From Lithodes maja (Eukaryota > Arthropoda > Malacostraca > Decapoda > Lithodidae): a stretch of 64,000 nt of DNA. The notes under the pieces were generated by a model. That model saw only the letters and a program-made list of their open reading frames with translations, ran no database searches and was not told the DNA's origin. This document shows positions 8,539 to 18,881 of this stretch, one piece after another. The position numbers and the translations under genes were made by a program. The stretch spans positions 1 through 64,000 of the forward strand of contig JBAKBP010003084.1 in the NCBI GenBank assembly GCA_037953745.1. Direction: 5' to 3'. Each line of letters starts with the position of its first letter. The stretch's first letter is position 1.

Positions 8539-9100
8539 ATATGCATAGCCTACGTGAGTTACAGTTGTTGGGATGTATAGGCAGTGTCCACCATTCTTTT
8601 TAATTACCTTGAAAGGGTTATGGGGGCTAATTATGTGGCGGCTGACTGTCGAAATCTAGCCTCAGACTGACCAAATTTCTTATATGCTAAAATATAGTCT
8701 TCTTAAGGGAATTTAACCCCCCTAAAAACCCACAGGTTTTGAGATGCCTTGGGTGGGGTTCGAACCCTGGTTAGTGACGCATCACCATCACCACCAGGCC
8801 CACGCGCTAACCCACTGTGCTACCACGGACGTATATCTAATGAGTTACCTGTTATATCCTCTCACACCTGTCATATCCCCTCACACCTATTGCAAATTTC
8901 GATAAAAAGTACATCATCGTGTAGGGAATGTTTGCGGGCATCGGCCCATATATATTTGACTCCCCAAAAAATGTCTGGGGGGGGGGAACGGTCCGTAGTT
9001 GAAAAATGTGGAGCGAATGGCACCGCGCGGCTAGATTGTCATCGAGCGGCGAGATTTCCCCGCCGAATATTTACGCGCGAGGGGGGTAGGAGGAGGGGGT
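8539..9100. other. No protein gene seen; contains a tRNA-like SINE fragment
   Basis: Apart from the tRNA-like unit at 8740-8828, this stretch holds a G-run and a CpG-rich patch (8940-9090). I see no coding signal. Confidence 0.4.
8740..8828 (-). ncRNA. tRNA-like sequence (SINE head or tRNA pseudogene)
   Basis: On the minus strand a perfect pol III A box TAGCACAGTGG (8822-8812) and a B box GGTTCGAACCC (centred on 8756-8767) are spaced about 45 bp apart. A long GC-rich variable region lies between them, as in Leu/Ser-type tRNAs. The ends CCGTGG and CCAAGG pair only in part, so a working tRNA is unlikely. Confidence 0.5.
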
Positions 9101-9451
9101 GGGTTACGGCGTATTATCACGTATATGTCCATTTTTGAGCCCTTTTAGGCTATGTAGAGTATGTATACGTGTGTAGGCCATCCATATAACAATGAATATG
9201 CCTCATAGTGACCAAAAATTGCAATATATAAGGGAATTATAAGAGAATTTTTAGGCGGGAATGAAATGTGTTGGAGGTTTGGCGGTAATTTATGAGCTGA
9301 GAGTGTGGTTTACGCCATACATATCACGTATATCTTGTACGTAGAGCACTGTCATGCTATAATACAGACTTGTACGTATGTATACGTGCCATATATGCTG
9401 GGAATGAAAGGGGGAGAGGGTGTGTTACGCCATAAATATCACGTATCCTGT
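9101..9451 (+). repeat. Three dispersed copies of a ~25-bp motif upstream of the P-loop ORF
   Basis: TTACG(G/C)C(G/A)TA followed by ATATCACGTAT or a close variant occurs near 9103, 9309 and 9422. Each contains the CACGTAT core. The copies lie 340-690 bp upstream of the ORF at 9791 in the same orientation. A regulatory role is speculative. Confidence 0.5.
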
Positions 9452-9484
9452 TGTACCGACTTGCGAAATTCACCTTTCCATTCA
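9439..9484 (-). pseudogene. 46-bp fragment of the recombinase-like gene
   Basis: The run TTGTACCGACTTGCGAAATT and its flanks match 5130-5176 in the N-terminal coding part of the recombinase-like gene, with about four differences. It stands alone, so a rearranged piece of Region A lies here. Confidence 0.7.
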
Positions 9485-9714
9485 GTCATCCTTGACGAAA
9501 TAGAAAAAACCCCTGACATAACTATTTATTACAGTTAACGGGTGTGATATTCACCTAAAACCAGTGTACGTGGTATGTAGAGTAAGGTGTTAATATTCGG
9601 TGTGTATGTTATTATATCTGGGGAATATTTGTGAGTATGTGGGAGGTGGGGGTGGTTGAGCGAAGCTAAAAAACGAGGGATTTATTTTCCAAGCTCGTGC
9701 AGGCCGGTCTACGG

Positions 9715-9724
9715 TATATAAATA
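9715..9724 (+). promoter_or_regulatory. TATA box of the P-loop-like ORF
   Basis: TATATAAATA lies 67 bp before the ATG at 9791, a spacing like that of the other Region A genes. Confidence 0.45.
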
Positions 9725-9790
9725 CCACACATATGATGGAGGAGCCAACAAACCATATGTATTGACCCCCTTACTACGTTTCGGATAATA

Positions 9791-10114
9791 ATGACATCAT
9801 CTTCAAATTGGGAGAATCTCTCCGAAAGGAGACTTATTTCATCCGAAAGAATAGACAAAAGCCAAAGAAAAAAAGGAGATATTGTTGTTCATGGGGTGGT
9901 AATAGAAGGATTCCCCATTGCTCTTGGTAAATCATCCTTGTGTCAACATATTGTTGAGGCTGTAAATGAAAGCCAAACCGATTTAGTCGTCGCTAATATG
10001 GAAGATGCAATGTCCGCTGCACGAATAAGAGTATCTGGTCAGTGTGCTAAGTTATATGGCTATGAACAAATGGATACAATTTTGGGATGTGAACAACAAC
10101 CCGTGCGTATCAAT
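9791..10114 (+). pseudogene. P-loop-like ORF, possibly nucleoside-kinase-related, cut by an LTR element
   Basis: An ATG opens 108 codons that stop being native exactly where the LTR begins (10115). The hydrophobic strand and loop DIVVHGVVIEGFPIALGKSS resembles the phosphate-binding loop of viral and cellular deoxynucleoside kinases (EGxxxxGKS/T), but with one residue too many between the glycines. It is followed by SLCQHIVEAV, a plausible helix. There is no D-R-S or Walker B motif before the break, and the sequence after the right LTR (26038 on) does not continue the frame recognisably. Another P-loop family is equally possible. Confidence 0.35.
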
Positions 10115-11963
10115 TGTTACGACCGGGCACTCGGGTACACTAGGGCTCTTACACAGGACTCGAGTATGGCTCGCTGCCACAACGGAAACACACGATCCCA
10201 ACCCCAGAGTACTGCCAGCCGAACAAAAAACGCCACTACCCTCCAGAGTTCTATCTGCTATAACGGGGTATACAAGAACTCGGTACTAGCGTTTCACACA
10301 ACAGACTAATAACAAGACGGGAGTTATCTAGTCTGGTCAACAATCAAACAAAGAAGAAAGTACTACAACACTAAAGAATAGTGTTGGCCGAAGCCGAAGT
10401 AATCCACCCTTGAACTAAGAACTTAAGAAGTCCTCCACCCTCTACTTCGGATCGGCACTATTACGTTACGTTAAACAATAGTCCTCGAGCATCAAGCAAG
10501 GAATCTTCTGATAAGTTAGATGCTTCTCGAATACTCATAAGAAGTAAGTATCGGATTTTGAACAGCAATTTAATGAATAACTCACTGGTAATTAAAGGCT
10601 TTAAATTGACATAAGAAGAATTATAAGAATAAGCAATAGGATATGGCAAACATTAAGAAGAAGTACTCCGACAATGCACTGGCAATAGCCTACTAAGATT
10701 GTGCTCGTGGGCCACTAATCTCTGAAGTAGCTAAGCGTGCCACACATGAAATCAATAGTGCTTAAACAATAATATACATAAGGAGAAGCTTCAATACTAT
10801 GCTGTATCTGCTGGTCGAGCAAAGTCTAGCTGGGATATCTAAGGTTAAGAGACAATGGCTGAGCAAGCGGCTCGTAGCCTAGCGAGGTCCTTAAGACTGT
10901 GCGGCCAAATTACGGTAATTGACGGGATGCTCTCTTGAGAGATCCAGATCACTAGTATCTGGTTCTCTCCTGGCGATCCTCTCAAAGTCAAGCAAATGAG
11001 ATAGCACAGTGTTGGGTGGCACAGGCAAAAGCCCTCACTCGCAACACAGTGCTAAACTCCCACGGTACACAATCAAAAAGACCCCCTAGGCTTCCCACGT
11101 CTCCGTTGCAATTGTGCTGGTTCAACCAACCTAGCACTCATAGGAAATCACAACTCGAGGAACCCTATCCCAGTCTAGCATTACCTAAACCAGCAGAAAA
11201 CAGGAACATGAATAATCGCACACAGGGAAATACATATACGAGTGCAACAAACATCAATCAATCCTATTCTAGTTAACCCTTCCAAAAATAGGCTATCTAA
11301 CAGGCACTTATCTCGTGAGAACTCAAGCGATAATACTTTGGCTGACTAAATCTGCACCAAAGGGGTCATTGAGGTTATAAACAGGGACGAGAAGAGAAGA
11401 AGGTAGGCTGTTCAGAGAGTAGAGAAAGTTCACATCAGTCGGAAGAATATGGATAGTTGCAAGGGATATGAGAGGTCGCTTTGCCTGATGAGTTCTAATC
11501 TAAAAATGGCGAGACCTCCCTTTTTATACTCGGCCCTGTAGCGAGCATATCGCCAACACTAAGGACCGCCCACTGGCAATCATGACGTCATATACTCTCT
11601 CAATCTGGGATCGACAAAGAACTTCCCACGCGCTGAAAGGGAGGAAGGGAGGAAGGGAGGAGGGAGTTAGGCCTACACACCTCGTGGCGCGCTCACTGAT
11701 CCCCCGCCACGTAATATCTCTCCTCTCATCATTACATACAAGTCCCACACACAATACTTATATCTAATGATATAAAATAGAACTCGTTGACTTAGAAGAA
11801 AACAAAATACATAATGATAATACTTATAGTACAACGGTTCACATAAACTGAGTTAGGAAACTCTACACAGACTACAGCCAAAGTTCCTGCCCTGACGATC
11901 CTAGCGAGGGTGGGGCCTGACTGGGCGTTCTGTACAGCATGCTCATACTCGACATGCGTCACA
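10115..11963 (-). repeat. LTR 1 of the tandem array
   Basis: It is 1849 bp. The part from 10115 to about 11340 is almost identical to LTR 2 and LTR 3, while 11340-11770, around the promoter, differs clearly by substitutions and indels. It is the 3' LTR of internal region 1. Confidence 0.95.
11521..11590 (-). promoter_or_regulatory. LTR 1 promoter: CRE and TATA box
   Basis: Minus strand: the palindrome TGACGTCA (11583-11590) lies about 55 bp upstream of TATAAAAA (11528-11521). The same pair stands in LTR 2 and LTR 3 at nearly the same spacing. CREB/ATF binding is inferred from the palindrome. Confidence 0.6.
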
Positions 11964-11974
11964 CCTCCCCCAAG
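11964..11974 (-). other. Polypurine tract, internal region 1
   Basis: CTTGGGGGAGG on the minus strand directly adjoins the LTR start TGTGACGC. This is the plus-strand primer site for reverse transcription. Confidence 0.85.
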
Positions 11975-12446
11975 ATTTTACTTGCTCAACCCTGAGCTAA
12001 AATCTGATATACAGAACCCCATCAAACCCCTCACACCCAGCGACCGCATGGCACTAAAACAACGCTGAGTTTATCACTAAAACACATCTTATAAAAAAAA
12101 ATTCACATTTCATAACTCCTCCCAACAATAGTAAAAGACACAATATCATGCTCCCAGAGCGAGCTTACAGCAGCTCAGCCGTTTGATAGTTCGTGGACTA
12201 CTCAAACCTTATAGGCTATGACAAACTTATACAATTATCTTCATCAAAAAGAAAGAGTTTTTATATGATTTTTATATTTTAATATGTTTTTTTCGGCTGC
12301 ACTATAAGGGCAGCCTATTTTCTTCTATACCAAACGCTCAACAATCCTGCTTTACGACCCAATACGCTGGGCTACAACCGCGAGCCAACAAGCACCAAGC
12401 GCAAAATACTACTCAAACCAAAGCAGGAGGCTACCCGTGTGTCAAT
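11975..12446. other. 3' untranslated part of internal region 1
   Basis: The sequence is nearly identical to 18380-18850 of internal region 2 and has no coding signal. Confidence 0.7.
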
Positions 12447-15400
12447 TTACCCAGGATCATATACCCCTGAACGACCACATGCAACCTCGTTGTCACAACC
12501 GGCAATATGGCTTATGTCCAGGTTATATACCAATAACCTTAGTGACCACCTGGTCAGCCTCATATTCCGATTGTGAAACGGGTCCAAGATCTTGAGAGGG
12601 TAATGATCTGGGTAAACTACACCGACCGGACCATAGGCTGGAACATAGATCTCGAAATGCCCCAGCGCATCATTGTCCTTTTCACTTTCATTCATCAGGC
12701 TCTGACACGTTGCTGGTGCATTCTTAAGTCCGTAGGGCATAACATTGCACTGGTAGGTACTCCCGTCCACAACAAAACCACATACCTCTCCAGCACGCTC
12801 GGACAAAGCTACAAGCAACGACCACTCACGACATTCCTCATCCCTCAGAGCCTTCGTCCACACGTAATCCAGCTCTGCTTGCACCATAGGCTGTCGAGCA
12901 GGATTTATACGGCAGGGAATTAAACTGAGCCTTGCACTATCTCCAGCCTGCATGTCGGATTCTACCCCGTACCTCAGGCCTGGAGAAGCAACAAACATGC
13001 GAAAGTACTGCCATAGCCTAGTAAATAACTGCCTTGCACTGTCTCCACGAACAACATGCCTAGTGCCCTCCCACAACCCAGCCGAGACCGCAGCTTCTAA
13101 CCTGTAGTCTCCCTCCTTCTCCACCTTCGTCCCTAGAACAGCCAGGTCATGAGAGGGACAATCAGTACCACCTGTGCAGTCACTCCCACAGTTCATTATA
13201 GCTAAGGCTTCCCCGCCGATACCGTACATGCGCACCCCCACATTCCTTGTGACGACATCTGCCTGCGCAGCATCACCGCTTTTAGCGACATGGCCAGATA
13301 CAGTCGGTCTGTGGTAGGGCTGTTGCATTAGACTAGAGCAGCATTGGGAGGCTATGTGACGACCGGGCACTGCGATACCACAGCCGACCCTACCAATCTG
13401 CTCAATGTCCTCCTTTTGACCACCACCCTTGGCAGCCATGGGTCGACCCTGACCTGGCAACCATGCCAAGGCCTCGTCGCCCACCTTAAACCACCGAAAC
13501 AACGAGGCTAACGGTCTTGTAACATTCACGCGACCTGCCCGCGGAACATCTCGCACCGTCCGAGTTGTGAGACTCAGGGGCTCGGCACGACCAGTGGGGT
13601 ATGAACCGAGCTGGTGCTGGAGTGCTGCACACTGCTGCTCAGGCAGGTGCTCTAGCGCTTCCACAGCCACCAGACTCGTGTCCCCCGCCCACTGCTTCGC
13701 CGAGACATGACAATCCCTACTCTCCTCCACCTGTGCCCTACTGCCCCCCTCTCCTTCTCCACCTTGGCCGCGGCAGACCAACGCAGGGACAGTAGGCTGC
13801 TCAGGTGGTTGCCTCACAAACTCCTCCAACAGGTTCACATGACATGCTTCCCCGTCCTCGTGTTTAATCTCGACAGCACCATTACCACACTTCTGAACTT
13901 CCGGATCCTCCAACTGCAGTTTACAAATATCTGAGGGAACCAACCTGTCTAGATGCTTCCGAAGCAACCCAAGTCCTTCCCCAATATCAAACTGAGCAAC
14001 CCTTTTTTCTCTCCGTGTGCAACGTTGCTGCCCCGGAGTCTCTTCCGGCCCTACCTCCTCACTAACTGTGACAGGTCCTGGGGCCTCTCCAGACTCCAAC
14101 ATAGGTGCCAATACTAAATCACCCAGGAGAGCCGCCGAGTCAAAACTCTTAAAACCAACTCCAGCTTTAGCCTCCTCCTGTTGATCGTTCCTCTGCTGGT
14201 CTGAAGACGGAGGACTAGGCTGTGACACTTTAGCTGCCCGAGCTCGGGTGACAACACACGCCATGGGTTGTGTCTGGCACCGCTCGATACACTCTTGCTC
14301 TTCCCTACTCACGTCGGCCGTCCTCTCGGCAACGACTAAGGGTAGAACCTCAGAAGCGGGCATTGCAAAGTCGTTGCCGAGAAGAAGGTCGACGCCCTCC
14401 ACTGGCAGTTTCTCCACAATCCCAACATCCAATTCACGTGCCACACCATCCACCTCCAACTCCAACCGCACCAGCGGGTATGACCGAGTTGCATTAATAC
14501 CCTGCACCACTACCACCCGAGCCGCATTTATAGGGTAGCCAGTCAAATTGTTCATCAGAGTCTGGGAAGCACCTGTATCACGCAAGACCTCTACTCCATG
14601 CTTGCGCCCCGCCCACATCACGCAACCCCGTCCTCTATGGTCGCAAAAAACATCCTGAGCAGGGTTCGAGCCTCTCAGGTGTTTCTGCATTGGCTGTGCC
14701 TCAGCCTCTGACGAACTGCCCCGGGCAAACTCAGAAGACTTCGGAGACACACCAATGTTGCAGGCCAAAGACACAGCTGCTGTAGGTGGTTTGCTAGGAC
14801 AGACTCTTGCAAAGTGCCCCTTTTCATGACAAAGATAACACTCCAACTCCCCTCTGGGCTTCCCTTGGTACTGGGAAGGGCCCGGCCCCTTCTTAAATGG
14901 GACGGTGTTAGTCTTGTGGTCAGTCTTGGTATCATAGCTCTTGTACTTGTTTGCATAATGTATATCACTAACTCGGGGGGGTGGGGTGTCACGCCCCTTG
15001 TTACCTGCCTCACTACGCTGGGCAGACCCGCACCCACGAATTAATGATAGCCGGAGGTCAGCCATCTCAGCTGCCTCCTGTAGAGTTTTAGGGTTCTTTT
15101 CTTTAATAGTTAAAGTCATATCTGCACCAGTACACTTATAAAACTGCTCGAGCAGAAACAGCTCAGTCAACTGTTCGGCCGTCTCAGCTTTCTCAGAACG
15201 TGTCCAGTTAGCAAGTGCATCTTTTAAGTCCCGGGCATGTTCAAGAAAGGTCGCCTCCCTAGTCTTTGTAACACCCCGAAACTTCAATCGATATGTTTCT
15301 GGTTGCAACTCGTATGCCCGTAGGACAGCTCTCTTCAATTCTGGGTAGTCAATGCAAGACTCTAAAGGTAGTGCATCATAAGCCTTCAGACCCTTACCCG

Positions 15401-16310
15401 TAAGTCTTGAGGAGACTAGAGCTGCCCACTTCTCTTCAGGCCAATTATGCTCCCTACACTTCTTCTCAAAACGATTAAAAAATTCTGTGACTTCAGTTTC
15501 ACTAAATGCCGGCACCAATTTGACTAAGTGAGACAAGGACTGTTCTCTTACTTGGCCCTCCCGGCCCATCCGAATCCCTGTCGACTCTGCACGAGTCTTA
15601 TCTAAGTCTATCTGAGCACAATATTTCTCGGAGTCGTATCTAAGCTCAGCCTCGTGCCTCCTAGTCTCATCCTCGTGCCTCCTAGTCTCATCCTCGTGCC
15701 TCCTAGTCTCATTCTCCTGCTTCCTAGACTCAGCCTCAATCGCATACCTCCTAGACTCAGCCTCGATTGCATACTTCCTAGACTCAGCCTCAATCTCCTT
15801 CTCCTGCTTCCTAGCCTCAATCTCAATTTTAGCAAGCTCGAGTTTAAATATCATCTCAGGAGACAGGCCGGAAGAGGGAGCTGCCACTACTGAAGGAGGG
15901 GGGGCAAGAACTGGGGAACCACCATACGCACCGCCCGAGGGCACTCCAATCTTCCAATGCTCATCCCTCTGTGGGAGAGTGCTAACCTCCGGCAACTGAG
16001 TGGACGGCACTGTGGGAGTCGAGTGAGAGGGGATCTGGGGAGGAACCCCCCCAAACGCCCTCTCCTCCGAAACCCCATGTCGCCCACGCAACACCCAGGA
16101 AATCAGCTCCCCCTTGGACATCCCTCCTACATTGGATAGACCCAAAACCTTGGCTATCAGGTGCAAGCCATAAACATTCACCCCAGTCAGCCTCTCCTCC
16201 GTCACATGGTACTGCTTACTCACAAAAAGTCTAGCATCCTCCTCACTAGTTACTAACGGCACCTCCTCACTTAGCATCTCTCGCTCCTCGTTAGTACTAG
16301 GGCCCGACAT
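12447..16310 (-). CDS. Chimeric Gag-PR plus remnants of integrase, RT and RNase H (non-autonomous unit)
   Basis: The ATG at 16310 (MSGPSTNEE) begins 1287 codons without a stop. Residue numbers here count from five codons upstream. Gag has a glutamate/arginine-rich coiled coil (about 180-240) and a SCAN-like capsid region (HLVKLVPAFSETEVTEFF). A CCHC knuckle (CYLCHEKGHFARVC) lies near 490-504 and an aspartic protease (DTGASQT) near 582, with LLLGNDF later. Compared with internal region 2 it then skips the whole integrase core and resumes at CHVNLLEEFV (about 827), the linker after integrase. Residues about 930-1170 are unlike the sister copy apart from FKVGDEALAWLPGQG, which recalls the integrase GPY region. 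RT is reduced to CGFVVDGSTYQCNVMPYGLK and neighbours, without YLDD, joined to the end of RNase H. It cannot encode working RT or integrase, but Gag and PR look intact. Confidence 0.85.
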   Translation of the reverse strand: MSGPSTNEEREMLSEEVPLVTSEEDARLFVSKQYHVTEERLTGVNVYGLHLIAKVLGLSNVGGMSKGELISWVLRGRHGVSEERAFGGVPPQIPSHSTPTVPSTQLPEVSTLPQRDEHWKIGVPSGGAYGGSPVLAPPPSVVAAPSSGLSPEMIFKLELAKIEIEARKQEKEIEAESRKYAIEAESRRYAIEAESRKQENETRRHEDETRRHEDETRRHEAELRYDSEKYCAQIDLDKTRAESTGIRMGREGQVREQSLSHLVKLVPAFSETEVTEFFNRFEKKCREHNWPEEKWAALVSSRLTGKGLKAYDALPLESCIDYPELKRAVLRAYELQPETYRLKFRGVTKTREATFLEHARDLKDALANWTRSEKAETAEQLTELFLLEQFYKCTGADMTLTIKEKNPKTLQEAAEMADLRLSLIRGCGSAQRSEAGNKGRDTPPPRVSDIHYANKYKSYDTKTDHKTNTVPFKKGPGPSQYQGKPRGELECYLCHEKGHFARVCPSKPPTAAVSLACNIGVSPKSSEFARGSSSEAEAQPMQKHLRGSNPAQDVFCDHRGRGCVMWAGRKHGVEVLRDTGASQTLMNNLTGYPINAARVVVVQGINATRSYPLVRLELEVDGVARELDVGIVEKLPVEGVDLLLGNDFAMPASEVLPLVVAERTADVSREEQECIERCQTQPMACVVTRARAAKVSQPSPPSSDQQRNDQQEEAKAGVGFKSFDSAALLGDLVLAPMLESGEAPGPVTVSEEVGPEETPGQQRCTRREKRVAQFDIGEGLGLLRKHLDRLVPSDICKLQLEDPEVQKCGNGAVEIKHEDGEACHVNLLEEFVRQPPEQPTVPALVCRGQGGEGEGGSRAQVEESRDCHVSAKQWAGDTSLVAVEALEHLPEQQCAALQHQLGSYPTGRAEPLSLTTRTVRDVPRAGRVNVTRPLASLFRWFKVGDEALAWLPGQGRPMAAKGGGQKEDIEQIGRVGCGIAVPGRHIASQCCSSLMQQPYHRPTVSGHVAKSGDAAQADVVTRNVGVRMYGIGGEALAIMNCGSDCTGGTDCPSHDLAVLGTKVEKEGDYRLEAAVSAGLWEGTRHVVRGDSARQLFTRLWQYFRMFVASPGLRYGVESDMQAGDSARLSLIPCRINPARQPMVQAELDYVWTKALRDEECREWSLLVALSERAGEVCGFVVDGSTYQCNVMPYGLKNAPATCQSLMNESEKDNDALGHFEIYVPAYGPVGVVYPDHYPLKILDPFHNRNMRLTRWSLRLLVYNLDISHIAGCDNEVACGRSGVYDPG

Positions 16311-16503
16311 ACTGAAGTTCACCAAAAAATTCTCGAGACAAAAGTGTTAAACTCCCTTATGCAAGCACTAATTACTAAATTAACTGGAGTCTCTTAAATG
16401 CTCTCCTAATTGCCTTACAAAAAAAAATATTCTTCAATATGTACGCTAAAGTACCAACAAACAAATGTTGTACAACTCTGCAAAAAATTATACTGTTCAC
16501 AAA

Positions 16504-16521
16504 ATCCTAAGCAAGGTCGCC
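16504..16521 (-). other. Primer-binding site, internal region 1
   Basis: Minus strand TGGCGACCTTGCTTAGGA begins two bases after the LTR end. Its first TGG pairs with a tRNA CCA end. It is identical to the site at 24174-24191. Confidence 0.75.
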
Positions 16522-16523
16522 AT

Positions 16524-18368
16524 TTGTTACGACCGGGCACTCGGGTACACTAGGGCTCTTACACAGGACTCGAGTATGGCTCGCTGCCACAACGGAAACA
16601 CACGATCCCAACCCCAGAGTACTGCCAGCCGAACAAAAAACGCCACTACCCTCCAGAGTTCTATCTGCTATAACGGGGTATACAAGAACTCGGTACTAGC
16701 GTTTCACACAACAGACTAATAACAAGACGGGAGTTATCTAGTCTGGTCAACAATCAAACAAAGAAGAAAGTACTACAACACTAAAGAATAGTGTTGGCCG
16801 AAGCCGAAGTAATCCACCCTTGAACTAAGAACTTAAGAAGTCCTCCACCCTCTACTTCGGATCGGCACTATTACATTACGTTAAACAATAGTCCTCGAGC
16901 ATCAAGCAAGGAATCTTCTGATAAGTTAGATGCTTCTCGAATACTCATAAGAAGTAAGTATCGGATTTTGAACAGCAATTTAATGAATAACTCACTGGTA
17001 ATTAAAGGCTTTAAATTGACATAAGAAGAATTATAAGAATAAGCAATAGGATATGGCAAACATTAAGAAGAAGTACTCCGACAATGCACTGGCAATAGCC
17101 TACTAAGATTGTGCTCGTGGGCCACTAATCTCTGAAGTAGCTAAGCGTGCCACACATGAAATCAATAGTGCTTAAACAATAATATACATAAGGAGAAGCT
17201 TCAATACTATGCTGTATCTGCTGGTCGAGCAAAGTCTAGCTGGGATATCTAAGGTTAAGAGACAATGGCTGAGCAAGCGGCTCGTAGCCTAGCGAGGTCC
17301 TTAAGACTGTGCGGCCAAATTACGGTAATTGACGGGATGCTCTCTTGAGAGATCCAGATCACTAGTATCTGGTTCTCTCCTGGCGATCCTCTCAAAGTCA
17401 AGCAAATGAGATAGCACAGTGTTGGGTGGCACAGGCAAAAGCCCTCACTCGCAACACAGTGCTAAACTCCCACGGTACACAATCAAAAAGACCCCCTAGG
17501 CTTCCCACGTCTCCGTTGCAATTGTGCTGGTTCAACCAACCTAGCACTCATAGGAAATCACAACTCGAGGAACCCTATCCCAGTCTAGCATTACCTAAAC
17601 CAGCAGAAAACAGGAACATGAATAATAGTACACAGGGAAATACATATACGAGTGCAACAAACATCAATCAATCCTATTCTAGTTAACCCTTCCAAAAATA
17701 GGCTATCTAACAGGCACTTATCTCGTGAGAACTCAAGCGATAATACTTTGGCTGACTAAATCTGCACCAAAGGGGTCATGGAGGTTAAACAGGGACGAGG
17801 AGCGAAGAAGATAGGCTGTTCAGAGAGTAGAGAAAGTTCACATCAGTCGGAAGAATATGGATAGTTGCAAGGGATATGAGAGGTCGCTTTGCCTGATGAG
17901 TTCTGAGGAAAATGCGGCGGAACCTCCCTTTTTATACTCGGCCCTTTAGTGAGCATAACGCCAACTACTAAGGACCGCCCACTGGCAATCATGACGTCAT
18001 CTTCTCTCTCAATCTGGGATCGACAAAGAACTTCCCACGCGCTGAGAGGGAGGAAGGGGGGAGGGAGGAGGGAGTGAGGCCTACACACCTCGTGGCGCGC
18101 TCACTGGCCGTCGTTACATAACTCTCTCTCTCATCATTGTATATAAGTCCCACACACAATACTTATAACTAATGATATAAAATAGAACTCGTTGACTTAG
18201 AAGAAAACAAAATACATAATGATAATACTTATAGTACAACGGTTCACATAAACTGAGTTAGGAAACTCTACACAGACTACAGCCAAAGTTCCTGCCCTGA
18301 CGATCCTAGCGAGAGTGGGGCCTGACTGGGCGTTCTGTACAGCATGCTCATACTCGACATGCGTCACA
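16524..18368 (-). repeat. LTR 2 (shared central LTR)
   Basis: It is 1845 bp and nearly identical to LTR 3. It serves as 5' LTR of internal region 1 and 3' LTR of internal region 2. Confidence 0.95.
17929..17999 (-). promoter_or_regulatory. LTR 2 promoter: CRE and TATA box
   Basis: TGACGTCA (17992-17999) lies about 56 bp upstream of TATAAAAA (17936-17929) on the minus strand. Confidence 0.6.
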
Positions 18369-18379
18369 CCTCCCCCAAG
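18369..18379 (-). other. Polypurine tract, internal region 2
   Basis: CTTGGGGGAGG on the minus strand adjoins LTR 2. Confidence 0.85.
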
Positions 18380-18881
18380 ATTTTACTTGCTCAACCCTGA
18401 GCTAAAATCTGATATACAGAACCCCATCAAACCCCTCACACCCAGCGACCGCATGGCACTAAAACAACGCTGAGTTTATCACTAAAACACATCTTATAAA
18501 CAAAAAATTCACATTTCATAACTCCTCCCAACAATAGTAAAAGACATGATATCATGCTCCCAGAGCGAGCTTACAGCAGCTCAGCCGTTTGATAGTTCGT
18601 GGACTACTCAAACACTATAGGCTATGACAAACTTATACAATTATCTATATCAAAAAGAAAGAGTTTTTATATGATTTTTATATTTTAATATGTTTTTTTC
18701 CGGCTGCACTATAAGGGCAGCCTATTTTCTTCTATACCAAACGCTCAACAATCCTGCTTTACGACCCAATACGCTGGGCTACAACCGCGAGCCAACAAGC
18801 ACCAAGCGCAAAATACTACTCAAACCAAAGCAGGAGGCTACCCGTGTGTCAATCTCTTCGGGATCATACACCTGTGATAGC
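18380..18881. other. 3' untranslated part of internal region 2
   Basis: No coding signal is seen. It is almost the same as 11975-12446. Confidence 0.7.

Noticed and set aside
10044..10289. ORFs inside the Ty3 LTRs (also near 11016, 16465, 24074)
   Set aside because: They lie in LTR sequence, are repeated only because the LTRs are, and match nothing.
10115..10309. Extension of the P-loop-like ORF to codon 172
   Set aside because: Codons after 108 are LTR sequence, shown by the same bases at 16524 and 24194.
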